From assembly GCF_002930645.1 (NCBI RefSeq), contig NZ_PSNW01000014.1, positions 1-64,000 of the forward strand: DNA of 64,000 nt. The letters are read 5' to 3'. Source of the stretch: Solimonas fluminis. Its GTDB lineage: Bacteria > Pseudomonadota > Gammaproteobacteria > Nevskiales > Nevskiaceae. Below are positions 47,266-56,623 of the stretch, piece by piece. A program made the translations under genes and the position numbers. Each line of letters begins with the position of its first letter. Within the stretch, counting starts at the first letter, position 1. A model generated the notes under the pieces. The model was not told the origin of the DNA and ran no database searches. It saw only the letters and a list, made by a program, of their open reading frames with translations.

Positions 47266-48387
47266 TCAGGCGAGGCGATCGAGCAGCGCCTTCTCGACGG
47301 CGGCGCGCTCGGCCGGCACCTGGATCAGGCCCTGCAGGCCACCCTTGACGATGATGTCCGGGTCCTTGAGTCCGTTGCCGGTCAGCGTGCAGACCACGGT
47401 GCTGCCCTGGGCGATCTTGCCGGCCTTGATGTCGCGCAGCGCACCGCAGAGCGAGGCGGCCGAGGCCGGCTCGCAGAACACGCCTTCCCTCTCGGCCAGG
47501 AAGCGCTGGGTCTTCAGGATTTCCTCGTCGACGCACTCGTCGAACCAGCCGCCCGACTCCTCGCGCACGACCCAGGCCTGCTTCCAGGACTGCGGGTCGC
47601 CGATGCGGATGGCGGTGGCGACGGTTTCCGGATCCTTCACCGGGCCGCCGCGCATGAACGGCGCCGAGCCCGCCGCCTGGTAGCCGACCATCTTCGGGCG
47701 GTTGGAGACGATCTGGGCGGTGGAATAGTTGCGCAGTTCCGGCGGCAGGGTGTTGGCGCCGGTGGTGAAGCCCGACACCTCGGAGTAGCCGATCCAGTGC
47801 GCCGTGATGTTGCCGGCGTTGCCGACCGGCAGGCAGTGGTAGTCCGGCGCGCGGCCCAGGGCCTCGGCGATCTCGAAGGCCGCGGTCTTCTGGCCCTGCA
47901 GGCGGAAGGGGTTGATCGAGTTGACGATGGTCACCGGCGCGGTCTCGGCCACTTCCTTGACCAGGCGCATGCCGTCGTCGAAGTTGCCCTGGATCTGTAC
48001 CACGACGGCCCCGTGCACCACGGCCTGGGCCAGCTTGCCCAGGGCGATCTTGCCTTCCGGGATCAGCACGAAGGCGGTGATGCCGGCGCGCGCGGCGAAG
48101 GCGGCGGCGGCGGCCGAGGTGTTGCCGGTGGAGGCGCAGATGATGGCGCGCGAGCCCTCGTGCACGGCCTGGGTCACGGCCGAGGTCATGCCGCGGTCCT
48201 TGAAGGAGCCGGTGGGGTTCAGGCCCTCGAACTTCACGAAGATCTCGCCCTCGAAGCCGACCAGCTTCGGGATGTTCTCGAGCCTGATCAGCGGCGTGCG
48301 GCCCTCGCCCAGGGAGATCGCACGGACCTCGGGGGCAAACGGCAGGCGGGAGCGGTATTGGTCGATCAGGCCGGTATAGCGGGTCAC
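47266..48387 (-). CDS. thrC: Threonine synthase
   Basis: 373 aa, the short bacterial form. PLP lysine K63 in GSFKDRGMTSA, preceded by LGEGRTPLI and followed by CASTGNTSAAAAAFAARAG. It makes threonine from O-phosphohomoserine. The start is GTG 48385-48387 (MTRYTGLI). It is the last gene of the alaC-hom-GNAT-thrC run. The product order hom then thrC fits the threonine pathway, but thrB (homoserine kinase) is not here. Confidence 0.95.
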   Translation of the reverse strand: MTRYTGLIDQYRSRLPFAPEVRAISLGEGRTPLIRLENIPKLVGFEGEIFVKFEGLNPTGSFKDRGMTSAVTQAVHEGSRAIICASTGNTSAAAAAFAARAGITAFVLIPEGKIALGKLAQAVVHGAVVVQIQGNFDDGMRLVKEVAETAPVTIVNSINPFRLQGQKTAAFEIAEALGRAPDYHCLPVGNAGNITAHWIGYSEVSGFTTGANTLPPELRNYSTAQIVSNRPKMVGYQAAGSAPFMRGGPVKDPETVATAIRIGDPQSWKQAWVVREESGGWFDECVDEEILKTQRFLAEREGVFCEPASAASLCGALRDIKAGKIAQGSTVVCTLTGNGLKDPDIIVKGGLQGLIQVPAERAAVEKALLDRLA

Positions 48388-48433
48388 GTCGGATTCTCTA
48401 GGGGCGCCGAAGCAGGGTTTGAACAGGTGGATT

Positions 48434-49054
48434 TTACGCCAGTTTGCGTTCCAGGCCGGCCTTCACCGCCGGCCAGTCGCTGTCGATGATGCTGAAGTAC
48501 ACCGAATCCCGCAGGCGGCCGCCCTCCACGATCATGTGGCGGCGGAAGATGCCTTCCTCGGTTGCCCCGATGCGCGCCAGGGCGCGCCGCGAGGCCTGGT
48601 TGCGGGAATCGGTCTTGAACTCGACGCGGACCAGGCCCAGGGTCTCGAAGGCATGGCGCAGCATCAGGTACTTGGATTCGGTATTGGCCGCGGTGCGCTG
48701 GAAGGCCGGGGCCAGCCAGGTCCAGCCGATCTCGGCACGGCGATGGCCGGCATCGACCGCGGCGAAGCGGGTGCTGCCGATGACCCGGCCGCTGGCGGCG
48801 TCGACCTGCACGAAGGGCAGCGCCACCCCGTTGGCCTGCCAGTCCAGCGCCTGCTGGCCCCAGGCGCGCATGCGCTCCGGGCCCTGGGCGGACTGCGGAT
48901 ACCAGGCCCAGACCGCGGGGTCGGCCCCGGCCTCGACCAGCGCCGGCACGTGGCCGAGCGCCAGCGGCTCCAGCCGCAGGTGGCGCCCGGCCAGGGTGAC
49001 CGGCTCCAGCTTCAGCGGCGTGCGCGCCAGCGCGGCGTAGTGTTCGGCGTTCAT
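48434..49054 (-). CDS. GNAT acetyltransferase (RimJ/RimL-like)
   Basis: 206 aa with a full GNAT core: LRLEPLALGHVPALVEA (about 28-44), GSTRFAAVDAGHRRAEIGW, the acetyl-CoA loop region around LAPAFQRTAANTESKYLMLRHAFE and LVRVEFKTDSRNQASRRALARIGA. RimJ/RimL-type enzymes acetylate protein N-termini or small amines; the substrate is unknown. It lies between hom (23 bases) and thrC (46 bases) on the same strand, so it is probably cotranscribed with threonine genes. Confidence 0.88.
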   Translation of the reverse strand: MNAEHYAALARTPLKLEPVTLAGRHLRLEPLALGHVPALVEAGADPAVWAWYPQSAQGPERMRAWGQQALDWQANGVALPFVQVDAASGRVIGSTRFAAVDAGHRRAEIGWTWLAPAFQRTAANTESKYLMLRHAFETLGLVRVEFKTDSRNQASRRALARIGATEEGIFRRHMIVEGGRLRDSVYFSIIDSDWPAVKAGLERKLA

Positions 49055-49077
49055 GGCAACGCCGGCGCGAGCGCCGG

Positions 49078-50385
49078 CTAGTCGAACTTCTCGACGCGGA
49101 AGCGTGCGATGCCCTCGCGCACGAACGGCAGGGTCTGCATCTCGGCCATGGCGGTGGCCAGGCGCTGCTCCGACACCACCGAGGTGATCAGGGCCACCTT
49201 GGCATCCTCGCCGCCATGCGGCTCGCGCTGGATGATGGCCTCCACGCTGATGTCATGGGCGGCCAGGATCGCGGTGATCTTGGACAGCACGCCCGGCTCG
49301 TCGGCCACCCGCAGGCTCAGGTAGTTGGCCGACTCGGTGTCGGCCGCCGGCACCAGCGGCAGCGGCTTGACCGCGTCGGGCTGGAAGGCCAGCGCCGGCA
49401 CGGTGTAGCGCGACTCGCCGGTCAGCGCACGCGCGATGTCGACGATGTCGGCGACCACCGAGGAGGCGGTGGCCTCGCTGCCGGCGCCGCGGCCGTAGAA
49501 GCCGACCTGGCCCACGGCATTGCCCTTGACCAGCACCGAGTTCAGCACGCCGTCGACCTTGGCCAGCAGCTTGTCCTCGGGGATGAAGGTGGGCTGCACG
49601 CGCAGCTCCACCCCGCCCTCGCTGCGCTTGGCGATGCCCAGCAGCTTGATGCGGTAGCCGAGCTGGCGGGCGTTGGCGATGTCCTGCGAGGTCACGCGAG
49701 TGATGCCCTCGGTGGCCACGGCCTCGAAGGACAGCGGGATGCCGAAGGCGATCGAGGCCAGGATGGTCAGCTTGTGCGCCGCATCCACGCCCTCGATGTC
49801 GAAGGTCGGATCGGCCTCGGCATAGCCGAGCTTCTGCGCCGCGGCCAGGGCCTCGGCGAAGTCCTCGCCCTTCTCGGTCATCTGCGTGAGGATGTAGTTG
49901 CAGGTGCCGTTGATGATGCCGGCGACGCTTTCGATGCGGTTGCCGGCCAGGCCCTCGCGGATGGCCTTGATGATGGGAATGCCGCCGGCCACCGCCGCCT
50001 CGAAGGCCACGGCCACGCCGGCCTTGCGGGCGGCGTCGAAGATGCGGTTGCCGTCCTGGGCGATCAGCGCCTTGTTGGCGGTGACCACGGACTTGCCGCG
50101 CCCGATGGCGGCCAGGATCAGCTCGGCCGCCGGCGAGTGGCCGCCGATCAGCTCGGCGACGACGTCCACGTCGGCATCGCGGGCGATGCTCATGGAATCG
50201 GTGGTGAGCTGCACGCCCGTCAGGTCCACGCCGCGCTCGCGCGACAGGTCACGCGCGCTGGCGTGCGTCACGACCACCGGGCGGCCGACACGGCGGGTGA
50301 TTTCCTCCGCATTCTCGCGCAGGACCTTGATGACGCCCTGGCCGACGGTGCCGAGGCCGATGAGACCGACTCTGATGGGTTTCAT
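49078..50385 (-). CDS. hom: Homoserine dehydrogenase
   Basis: 435 aa, monofunctional. NAD(P) motif [12 protein letters not shown] (8-19), substrate region [10 protein letters not shown], and catalytic-type [19 protein letters not shown]. The C-terminal ACT domain (about 355-430, [19 protein letters not shown]) usually gives feedback control by threonine. It reduces aspartate semialdehyde to homoserine. Its ATG overlaps the alaC stop (ATGA at 50382-50385), a common alaC-hom pairing. Confidence 0.97.
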   Translation of the reverse strand: MKPIRVGLIGLGTVGQGVIKVLRENAEEITRRVGRPVVVTHASARDLSRERGVDLTGVQLTTDSMSIARDADVDVVAELIGGHSPAAELILAAIGRGKSVVTANKALIAQDGNRIFDAARKAGVAVAFEAAVAGGIPIIKAIREGLAGNRIESVAGIINGTCNYILTQMTEKGEDFAEALAAAQKLGYAEADPTFDIEGVDAAHKLTILASIAFGIPLSFEAVATEGITRVTSQDIANARQLGYRIKLLGIAKRSEGGVELRVQPTFIPEDKLLAKVDGVLNSVLVKGNAVGQVGFYGRGAGSEATASSVVADIVDIARALTGESRYTVPALAFQPDAVKPLPLVPAADTESANYLSLRVADEPGVLSKITAILAAHDISVEAIIQREPHGGEDAKVALITSVVSEQRLATAMAEMQTLPFVREGIARFRVEKFD

Positions 50386-51572
50386 ACTCTCGATTCTTTC
50401 AACATCTTCTTGATGCCGCGGACAGCTTGGCGCGTGCGGTGCTCGTTTTCGATCAGCGCGAAGCGCACGTGGTCGTCGCCGTACTCGCCGAAGCCGATGC
50501 CCGGCGACACGGCGACCTTGGCCTCGTTCATCATCAGCTTGGAGAACTCCAGGCTGCCGAGCTTGGCGAAGGGCTCCGGGATCTTGGCCCAGATGAACAT
50601 GCTGGCCTTGGGAATCTGCACGTTCCAGCCGGCCGAATGCAGACCTTCGCAGAGCACGTCGCGGCGCTCCTGGTACATCTGCGCGATGTCCCTGACGCAG
50701 TCCTGCGGGCCTTCCAGCGCGGCGATGGAGGCGACCTGCACCGGCGTGAAGGTGCCGTAGTCCAGGTAGCTCTTCATGCGGCTGAGCGCGTAGCACAGCT
50801 CCTTGTTGCCGCACATGAAGCCGGTGCGCCAGCCCGGCATGTTGTAGCTCTTGGACAGCGTGAAGAACTCCACGCCGACGTCCTTGGCTCCCGGCACCTG
50901 CAGGAACGACGGCGCCTTCCAGCCATCGAACACGATGTCGGCGTAGGCGATGTCGTGGATCACCCAGAAGTCGTACTCCTTGGCCATCTGCACGACGCGC
51001 TCGAAGAAGTCCAGCTCCACGCACTCGGCGGTGGGGTTGCCGGGGAAGTTCAGGATCAGGAACTTCGGACGCGGCCAGCATTCCTTGATCGCCCGTTCCA
51101 GCTCGGCGAAGAAGTCGGTGCCCGGCGTCAGGCGCACATGGCGCACGTCGGCACCGGCGATGACCGCGCCGTAGGGATGGATCGGGTAAGCCGGGTTCGG
51201 CACCATGACCACGTCGCCGCGGTCCAGCGTGGCCAGCATCAGGTGCGCCAGGCCTTCCTTTGAACCGATCGTGGCGACAGCCTCGGTCTCGGGGTCCAGA
51301 TCCACGTCGAAGCGGGTCTTGTACCAGCGCGCGATCGCGCGGCGCAGGCGCGGGATGCCCTTGGACACGGAGTAGCGGAACACCGCCGGGTCTTCGCGCT
51401 GCACCACCTCGACCAGCTTGTCGATGATGTGCCGGGGCGTGGCCTGGTCGGGATTGCCCATCGAGAAATCGATGACGTCCTCGCCGCGGGCCCGCGCACC
51501 CTTCTTCAACTCGCCGATGACGTTGAAGACGTAGGGTGGCAGCCGCTGGATGCGCGGGAATTCATTCTTCAT
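50382..51572 (-). CDS. alaC: Alanine transaminase-type aminotransferase (AlaC-like)
   Basis: 396 aa, class I PLP aminotransferase. PLP lysine K241 in [26 protein letters not shown] (38-46), the NFPGNPTAE motif and the Arg in [18 protein letters not shown] are typical. The AlaC group makes alanine from pyruvate and glutamate. It commonly precedes hom, as here, and is translationally coupled to it. It starts [16 protein letters not shown]. Confidence 0.93.
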   Translation of the reverse strand: MKNEFPRIQRLPPYVFNVIGELKKGARARGEDVIDFSMGNPDQATPRHIIDKLVEVVQREDPAVFRYSVSKGIPRLRRAIARWYKTRFDVDLDPETEAVATIGSKEGLAHLMLATLDRGDVVMVPNPAYPIHPYGAVIAGADVRHVRLTPGTDFFAELERAIKECWPRPKFLILNFPGNPTAECVELDFFERVVQMAKEYDFWVIHDIAYADIVFDGWKAPSFLQVPGAKDVGVEFFTLSKSYNMPGWRTGFMCGNKELCYALSRMKSYLDYGTFTPVQVASIAALEGPQDCVRDIAQMYQERRDVLCEGLHSAGWNVQIPKASMFIWAKIPEPFAKLGSLEFSKLMMNEAKVAVSPGIGFGEYGDDHVRFALIENEHRTRQAVRGIKKMLKESRV

Positions 51573-51712
51573 GAAGAGGCCTTCATGGCGGATTTCACAG
51601 GGAGTTCCAGCGGTTAGGCGGAAAAAGGGGGCGTATTATCAAGTCGCCGGGCCGGATGTTCAATGTACAGCCGCCCCCAGGAACGACCGGCACAGCCGGC
51701 CGCCGGCCGGGC

Positions 51713-52567
51713 TCAGCCCGGCTTGGCCGCCGGCTTGGACTTGGCCGGCAGGAACCCCACCGGATTCACCGGCTTGCCGCGCTCGCGGATCTCGAAGTGC
51801 AGCAGCGGCTTGTTCTCCGGCCCCAGGCCCATCTCCCCGATCGGCTGGCCGGTGGTGACGACGTCGCCTTCCTTGACGTGGCGCTGGCGGTTGTAGCCGT
51901 AGGCCGACAGGTGGACCTCGTCATGCTTGATGATGATCAGCTCGCCGTAGCCCTTCAGGGCGTTGCCGCTGTACACCACCCGCCCCGGGGCGGCGGCGAA
52001 CACCGGCTGGCCCACGCTGCCGGTGAAGTCCAGGCCCTTGTTGCCCTGCGCCGGCTCATAGCCACGCGCCACCGTGCCGTTGGTCGGCCAGGTCCATTGG
52101 AAACCGGCGGTATCCACCACCACGGCCCCCGGGGGCTCCAGCGGCGGCGGCGGGGTATCGGCGGTGATCGGCTCGGACTTGACCGGGGCCACGTCGGCCT
52201 CGGGCGCGGCGGTGGTTTCGACGTCGCCCTCGGTGAAACGCGGCCGGGGTGCCGGCGGGGGCGGCTTCAGCCGCAGCACCTGGCCGGGGCGGATGAGGTA
52301 GTCGGACCCGATGCCGTTCCAGCGCGCCAGTTCGCGGAAGTCCAGGTTGTTGCGGAAGGCGATGGCATAGACCGTGTCGCCGCGCTGGACCAGGTGGTCG
52401 TCCGCGCCGACGGGGCGTTCCGGCCGCGCCGGCGCCTCCGCGGCCGGCGCCGCCTTCTTGCCGTTGTACACCGTGCGCTCCCCGGTTTCCCAGGAAGCCA
52501 GGCCCGCGCAGCCCCCCAGCGCCAGGACGCCGAGCGACAGCATGGCGGAGCGCAGCACGGCCCTCAC
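51713..52567 (-). CDS. nlpD: NlpD-like lipoprotein, LysM plus degenerate M23 domain
   Basis: 284 aa from GTG 52565-52567, which overlaps the DedA stop (GTGA). Lipobox LALGGC with Cys at 20. A LysM peptidoglycan-binding domain (57-101, QRGDTVYAIAFRNNLDF), a Pro-rich linker and an M23/LytM domain (167-270) follow. In the LytM domain the HxxxD motif reads NKGLD and HxH reads HFE, so it is probably inactive as in NlpD. Such proteins activate amidases (AmiC) at division. The usual rpoS neighbour is absent; alaC follows instead. Confidence 0.9.
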   Translation of the reverse strand: MRAVLRSAMLSLGVLALGGCAGLASWETGERTVYNGKKAAPAAEAPARPERPVGADDHLVQRGDTVYAIAFRNNLDFRELARWNGIGSDYLIRPGQVLRLKPPPPAPRPRFTEGDVETTAAPEADVAPVKSEPITADTPPPPLEPPGAVVVDTAGFQWTWPTNGTVARGYEPAQGNKGLDFTGSVGQPVFAAAPGRVVYSGNALKGYGELIIIKHDEVHLSAYGYNRQRHVKEGDVVTTGQPIGEMGLGPENKPLLHFEIRERGKPVNPVGFLPAKSKPAAKPG

Positions 52568-53169
52568 GCGACACCCCCGGAGCGGCGGCGCAGCAGGAAC
52601 CACAGGCCGAAGACGGCCGTCAGCAGCACGGCGGCGATGCCCAGCTCATGGGTGTATTCGGTGATGGCCTGGATCGCCGGCTCGCCGAAGAAGTACCCGG
52701 CCGCCACCAGGACCGCGCACCACAGCGTGGCGCCGACGGTGGTGATCACCGCGAAGGGCAGCAGGGCCATGCCGAACACGCCGGCGGGCAGCGAGATCAG
52801 GTGGCGGATCACGGGCAGCAGACGTCCGACGAAGGTGGCCAGGTTCGCGTTCTTCAGGAACAGCGCTTCCGCCTCGTGGTACTTCTGCTCGTTGATCAGG
52901 AAGTACCTGCCGTAGCGCAGCAGGAAGGCCCGGCCGGCGTAGCGGCCCAGCGCATAGTTGGCGCTGGCGCCGATCAGGGAGCCCAGGCCGCCGGCGGCCA
53001 CCGCCAGGAAGGGGTTCAGCTGGCCCTTGGCGGCGAGATAGCCGGCCGGGATCATCACCAGCTCCGAGGGCACCGGGAACAGGCTGGATTCCAGCGCCAT
53101 CAGGAACACGATCTCGGCATAGCCGAGGTGCGCCAGGATGCCGCTGAGCCACTGGCCGAAGGCTTCCAT
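52564..53169 (-). CDS. DedA-family membrane protein (YqaA-like)
   Basis: 201 aa with about five membrane segments. The DedA core motif is ESSLFPVPSELVMIPAGYLA (27-46), and GRYFLINEQ and GRLLPVIRHLISLPAG match the second half of the family signature. DedA proteins affect lipid carrier recycling and membrane-potential homeostasis. It starts one base before the end of pcm (TGATG), and nlpD starts within its stop. Placement between pcm and nlpD is common in gammaproteobacteria. Confidence 0.92.
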   Translation of the reverse strand: MEAFGQWLSGILAHLGYAEIVFLMALESSLFPVPSELVMIPAGYLAAKGQLNPFLAVAAGGLGSLIGASANYALGRYAGRAFLLRYGRYFLINEQKYHEAEALFLKNANLATFVGRLLPVIRHLISLPAGVFGMALLPFAVITTVGATLWCAVLVAAGYFFGEPAIQAITEYTHELGIAAVLLTAVFGLWFLLRRRSGGVA

Positions 53170-53867
53170 CAGGCCTTACCCGCCAGCAGGGGCACGAAGC
53201 TCACAGGGGTGACGTCCTGTTCCTTGAAGGCTCCGGTGATGCGGCGGTCGATCACGCGCAGCACCTGGCCGCCCTGCGGCCCCACCGGGATCACCAGGCG
53301 GCCGCCCTTGTCGAGCTGCGCGAGCAGGGCCGGCGGCACGCTCTCGGCCCCGGCGGTGACCAGGATGCCGTCGTAGGGCGCATAAGGCATCCAGCCCTGC
53401 ATGCCGTCGGCGTAGCCGAAGTGCACGTTGCGGCAGCCGATCCCGGTCAGGCGCTTGCGGGCGACCTCCGACAGCGGCTTGATGCGCTCCACCGTGAACA
53501 CCACGTCCACCAGGTCGGACAGGACCGCGGTCTGGTAGCCGCTGCCGGTGCCGATCTCCAGCACGCGCTTGAGCCGCTTGCCCTGCAGCAGCAGCTGCGT
53601 CATCAGCGCCACGATGTAGGGCTGGGAGATGGTCTGGGCGTGGCCGATGGGCAGGGCGTCGTTGTCGTAGGCCCGGGTCTTCAGGGCCTCGGAGACGAAC
53701 TCGTGCCGCGGCAGCTTGGCCATGGCGGCCAGCACCTTCTCGTCGCTGATGCCCAGGCGGCGCAGTTCGTCGATCAGGCGCGAGCGCGGCGCCGGTATGG
53801 CGGCCGCGCCGCCGTTGGCCGCGGCACGAGCCTGGGCCGGCGTCTTGTTGCGCAGGTCGTACCTCAC
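53169..53867 (-). CDS. pcm: Protein-L-isoaspartate O-methyltransferase
   Basis: 232 aa from GTG 53865-53867, overlapping the surE stop. SAM-binding motif [15 protein letters not shown] and the conserved active-site segment [15 protein letters not shown] are present. The first about 25 residues (up to [13 protein letters not shown]) are longer than in E. coli. It repairs isoaspartyl damage in aged proteins. Classic surE-pcm pairing. Confidence 0.95.
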   Translation of the reverse strand: MRYDLRNKTPAQARAAANGGAAAIPAPRSRLIDELRRLGISDEKVLAAMAKLPRHEFVSEALKTRAYDNDALPIGHAQTISQPYIVALMTQLLLQGKRLKRVLEIGTGSGYQTAVLSDLVDVVFTVERIKPLSEVARKRLTGIGCRNVHFGYADGMQGWMPYAPYDGILVTAGAESVPPALLAQLDKGGRLVIPVGPQGGQVLRVIDRRITGAFKEQDVTPVSFVPLLAGKA

Positions 53868-54610
53868 AGGCGGCTGGCCCACTGCCCCAGCCGGTCCAGC
53901 AGGCTGTGGCGCGTCAGGTCCACCAGGATCGGCGTGATCGAGGCGCGGTTCTGCGCCACGGCATGGAAATCGGTGCCCGGGCCGCAGTCGGCCTCGCCGC
54001 CGGCGGCGCCGATCCAGTAGATCGGCCGGCCGCGCGGGTCGGCTGACTTGGTGACGGATTCGGCGCGGTGCCGGTTGCCCAGCCGGGTGACCTCGAAGCC
54101 CTGCAGCTGCTCCCAGGGGATGTCCGGCACGTTGACGTTGAGGATCGTGTCGCCCGGCAGCGGATCTTCCGCCAGCCGCTCGACCAGGCGCAGCGTGACC
54201 CGCGCGGCGGTCTCGAAATGCTTCGGGGTATGCGAAACGCAGGACACCGCGATCGCCGACAGGCCCAGGTGGCGGCCTTCCATCGCGGCGGCCACGGTAC
54301 CGGAATACAGGGTGTCGTCGCCCAGGTTGGCGCCGGCATTGATGCCGGAAACGACCATGTCGGGCTTGGTGTCGAGCAGGCCGGTCAGCGCCAGATGCAC
54401 GCTGTCGGTGGGAGTGCCGTCGACGCACCAGACGCCGTCCGGGTGGCATTGGGCGCGGATCGGGTTCAGCAGGGTCAGCGAGTTGCTGGCGCCGCTGCGG
54501 TTGCGGTCCGGGGCCACCACGGTGACCTCGTGGTGGCGGCGGAGGTGTTCGTGCAGGCAGCGCAGGCCCGGCGCCATGCAGCCGTCGTCGTTGGAGAGCA
54601 GGATTTTCAT
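53864..54610 (-). CDS. surE: 5'/3'-nucleotidase SurE
   Basis: 248 aa. Metal ligands D8-D9 in LLSNDDG, the [12 protein letters not shown] motif near 90-100, and [12 protein letters not shown]. It hydrolyses nucleoside monophosphates and some polyphosphates; important in stationary phase. First gene of the surE-pcm-dedA-nlpD operon. Divergent from the Smr gene with 69 bases between starts, so both promoters lie there. Confidence 0.97.
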   Translation of the reverse strand: MKILLSNDDGCMAPGLRCLHEHLRRHHEVTVVAPDRNRSGASNSLTLLNPIRAQCHPDGVWCVDGTPTDSVHLALTGLLDTKPDMVVSGINAGANLGDDTLYSGTVAAAMEGRHLGLSAIAVSCVSHTPKHFETAARVTLRLVERLAEDPLPGDTILNVNVPDIPWEQLQGFEVTRLGNRHRAESVTKSADPRGRPIYWIGAAGGEADCGPGTDFHAVAQNRASITPILVDLTRHSLLDRLGQWASRL

Positions 54611-54679
54611 GCGAACCGAATTAGCTGGCCCTAGTTTACCGGTTCAGGGGCTATGATGGTTGAGTTGGAAGGATTTTTC

Positions 54680-55231
54680 ATGCCCGGACACCACCCCGAC
54701 GAAGACGACAGCGCCCTGTTCCGCGAGGCGGTCCGGGACGTGCGCCCGAAAGGCCCCAGCGAGCACGTCACCCTGAGCGGGCGGCGGCTGTCGACGGTGC
54801 CGCGTTCACGCGAGGCAGACGACCGCCAGGTGATGCGGGAACTGCTGGAAGAGCCCGACGAGCTGTTCGAAAGCGGCGACACCCTGGCCTATCGGGCCGA
54901 GGGCATCCAGGACGGCGTGTTCCGCAAGCTGCGCCGCGGCCAGTACCGGATCGAGCGGGAACTGGACCTGCATGGCCTGAACCGCGACCGCGCCCGCGAG
55001 GCCGTCAGCCGCTTCCTGGCGCTGTGCCTGGACCAGGACCTGCGCTGCGTGCGCATCATCCATGGCAAGGGCAACGGCTCGCCGAACTCCGGCCCGGTGA
55101 TCAAGAGCCTGCTCGACGGCTGGCTGCGCAAGCGCCGCGACGTGCTGGCCTTCTGCTCGGCACGCCCGGTGGACGGCGGCACCGGGGCGGTCTACGTGCT
55201 GCTGCGCCGCCGCAGCGGCGGCCCGGCGTGA
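54680..55231 (+). CDS. Smr-domain protein (SmrA/YfcN-like)
   Basis: 183 aa from ATG 54680, preceded by GGAAGGA. Charged N-terminal half, then a small MutS-related (Smr) domain (about 92-178) with RELDLHGLNRDRAREAV (DLHG at 96-99) and IIHGKGNGSPNSG (HGKG at 128-131). Stand-alone Smr proteins are nucleases acting on nucleic acids, including stalled ribosome mRNA. It overlaps the next gene by GTGA. Confidence 0.92.
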   Translation: MPGHHPDEDDSALFREAVRDVRPKGPSEHVTLSGRRLSTVPRSREADDRQVMRELLEEPDELFESGDTLAYRAEGIQDGVFRKLRRGQYRIERELDLHGLNRDRAREAVSRFLALCLDQDLRCVRIIHGKGNGSPNSGPVIKSLLDGWLRKRRDVLAFCSARPVDGGTGAVYVLLRRRSGGPA

Positions 55232-55644
55232 AGGGAGCCGGCGGCCGGCTGCTGCGCCTGGCCTGGCCCCTGCCCTGGACCCTGGCCGGCCTGCTGCTGG
55301 CCTTGCCGGCCCTGCTGGGCGGCGGCTGGCAGTGGCGCCGGGTGGATGGTACGGGAGCCCTGTGCGCCCACGGCGGCCTGAGCGGCCGGATACTGGCCCG
55401 GAGCTGGATCGGTGCCATCACCATCGGCCACCTCGTACTGGCCAGGGACAGCGCCACGCTGGAACGCACCCTGGCCCACGAACTGGTCCACGTGCGGCAG
55501 TTCGAGCGCTGGGGGCTGCTGTTCCCGCTGCTGTACCTCTGGGCCTCCTGGGAGGCCTGGCGCCATGGCGGACGAGCCTACTGGGACAACCGCTACGAAG
55601 TCGAGGCCCGGATGGCGGAGCCTGCCAGAAGCGTCCGGCACTGA
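55228..55644 (+). CDS. Small membrane protein with an HExxH motif, unknown
   Basis: 138 aa from GTG 55228, overlapping the Smr stop (GTGA). One hydrophobic segment (about 12-32), then LAHELVHVRQFERWG (HELVH at 84-88) and a second hydrophobic segment (about 95-108, LLFPLLYLWASW). The end, DNRYEVEARM, supplies an acidic residue near the usual third-ligand position (NxxExEA). A zinc-peptidase-like motif, but the domain is too small to assign a family. The ending fits the DUF4157/Fe-S-independent HELVH group seen in hypothetical proteins; activity is unproven. Confidence 0.75.
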   Translation: MKGAGGRLLRLAWPLPWTLAGLLLALPALLGGGWQWRRVDGTGALCAHGGLSGRILARSWIGAITIGHLVLARDSATLERTLAHELVHVRQFERWGLLFPLLYLWASWEAWRHGGRAYWDNRYEVEARMAEPARSVRH

Positions 55645-55784
55645 ATCACGACGGCCATGCCGTCCGGCTTCCGAATCGTGACTTCGGTCTCAATTAAATC
55701 GGCCGTTTCAGTCGAGACCAATCAAGGCCGGCGCGCCGTCAGTAAACTCCTCGCCATCCATCCGCACCGCGCTTGTGATCGCCC

Positions 55785-56591
55785 ATGAAAGCATCCTCTT
55801 CCCGGCTTGGCTCCCTTTTCGCAAGACTTGCCCTGCCCTGCCTGCTTGGCTTCGGCCTGGCAGCCTGCGGAGGCGGAGGAGGAAGCGGGGAGGAAGAGGA
55901 GGTCGGCTCGGACCGGGTGTTCTACAACTTCGACGAAGCAGGGGGTAGCATCGCCCGCAACAGCAGCTTTGATGGACTCCACGGCACGTTGATCGGCGTT
56001 CTGCGCTCCGAGGGCCATTCCGGCCAAGCGGTCGACTTCACCGCACAAGCCGGCAGCCATGTGCTGTTCGACATCTGCTGCAATGACGACGTCATTGTGG
56101 AGTTTCCCGAGAACGCGATCACTCTCGCCATGTGGTTGCGACCCGCTTCCGCCAATCCCGACCCCGACTCTTCCCGCCAGATTCTTGGTGGCACGGGAGG
56201 GGGCATACAGAGTTTCATGCTGGAGATAAAAGAGGATCGGGTCGAATTCCTGCTCTGCCAGCCCAATACGGCGGGCCCGTTCTTCTCGATCGTCAGGAGC
56301 GTATCAGCGCTTCCCGAGCAGCAATGGACCCATGTGGCGGTGGTCTATGACGGAAGCACGGCCGTGCTGTACGTCAATGGGTTGGAAGACAGCCGGACGA
56401 GCATCTCGACACCCGTATCGAGGGTTTACAACGATCTCATCCTGTCGTTCCCGGGCCGCGTCGACGATCTGTTCATGTCCTCTGCGGCGCTTACCCGGGA
56501 TCAGGTACAGGCTCTGATGGCCGGCGCCTGGGAGGCCCCGGCGGCAACGGTTCCGCCGAAGGCGCTTTTCCGACGATCCGCGGCGCCTTAA
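55785..56591 (+). CDS. Lipoprotein with a LamG-like (concanavalin A-like) domain
   Basis: 268 aa. Lipobox LAAC with Cys at 28, followed by a Gly/Glu-rich spacer (GGGGGSGEEEE). The rest (about 45-250) has jelly-roll hallmarks: FYNFDEAGGSIARNSS, LHGTLIG, ITLAMWLRPAS, WTHVAVVYDGSTAVLYVNG and FPGRVDDLFMSSAALTRDQV. LamG-like domains bind sugars or surface ligands. The base composition is a little less GC-rich than its neighbours, which may mark later acquisition. No partner gene recognised. Confidence 0.85.
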   Translation: MKASSSRLGSLFARLALPCLLGFGLAACGGGGGSGEEEEVGSDRVFYNFDEAGGSIARNSSFDGLHGTLIGVLRSEGHSGQAVDFTAQAGSHVLFDICCNDDVIVEFPENAITLAMWLRPASANPDPDSSRQILGGTGGGIQSFMLEIKEDRVEFLLCQPNTAGPFFSIVRSVSALPEQQWTHVAVVYDGSTAVLYVNGLEDSRTSISTPVSRVYNDLILSFPGRVDDLFMSSAALTRDQVQALMAGAWEAPAATVPPKALFRRSAAP

Positions 56592-56623
56592 GCGCCATCG
56601 CCACGGAGAATGCTTCGTCCGAA

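Noticed and set aside
51573-51712. Degraded rpoS remnant downstream of nlpD
   Set aside because: The 140 bases show no reading frame or recognisable sigma-factor segment in any frame.
55686-55719. GGTCTC...GAGACC inverted pair upstream of the LamG-like lipoprotein
   Set aside because: Only 6 bases per arm with a 22-base spacer; easily expected by chance. No promoter element lines up with it.
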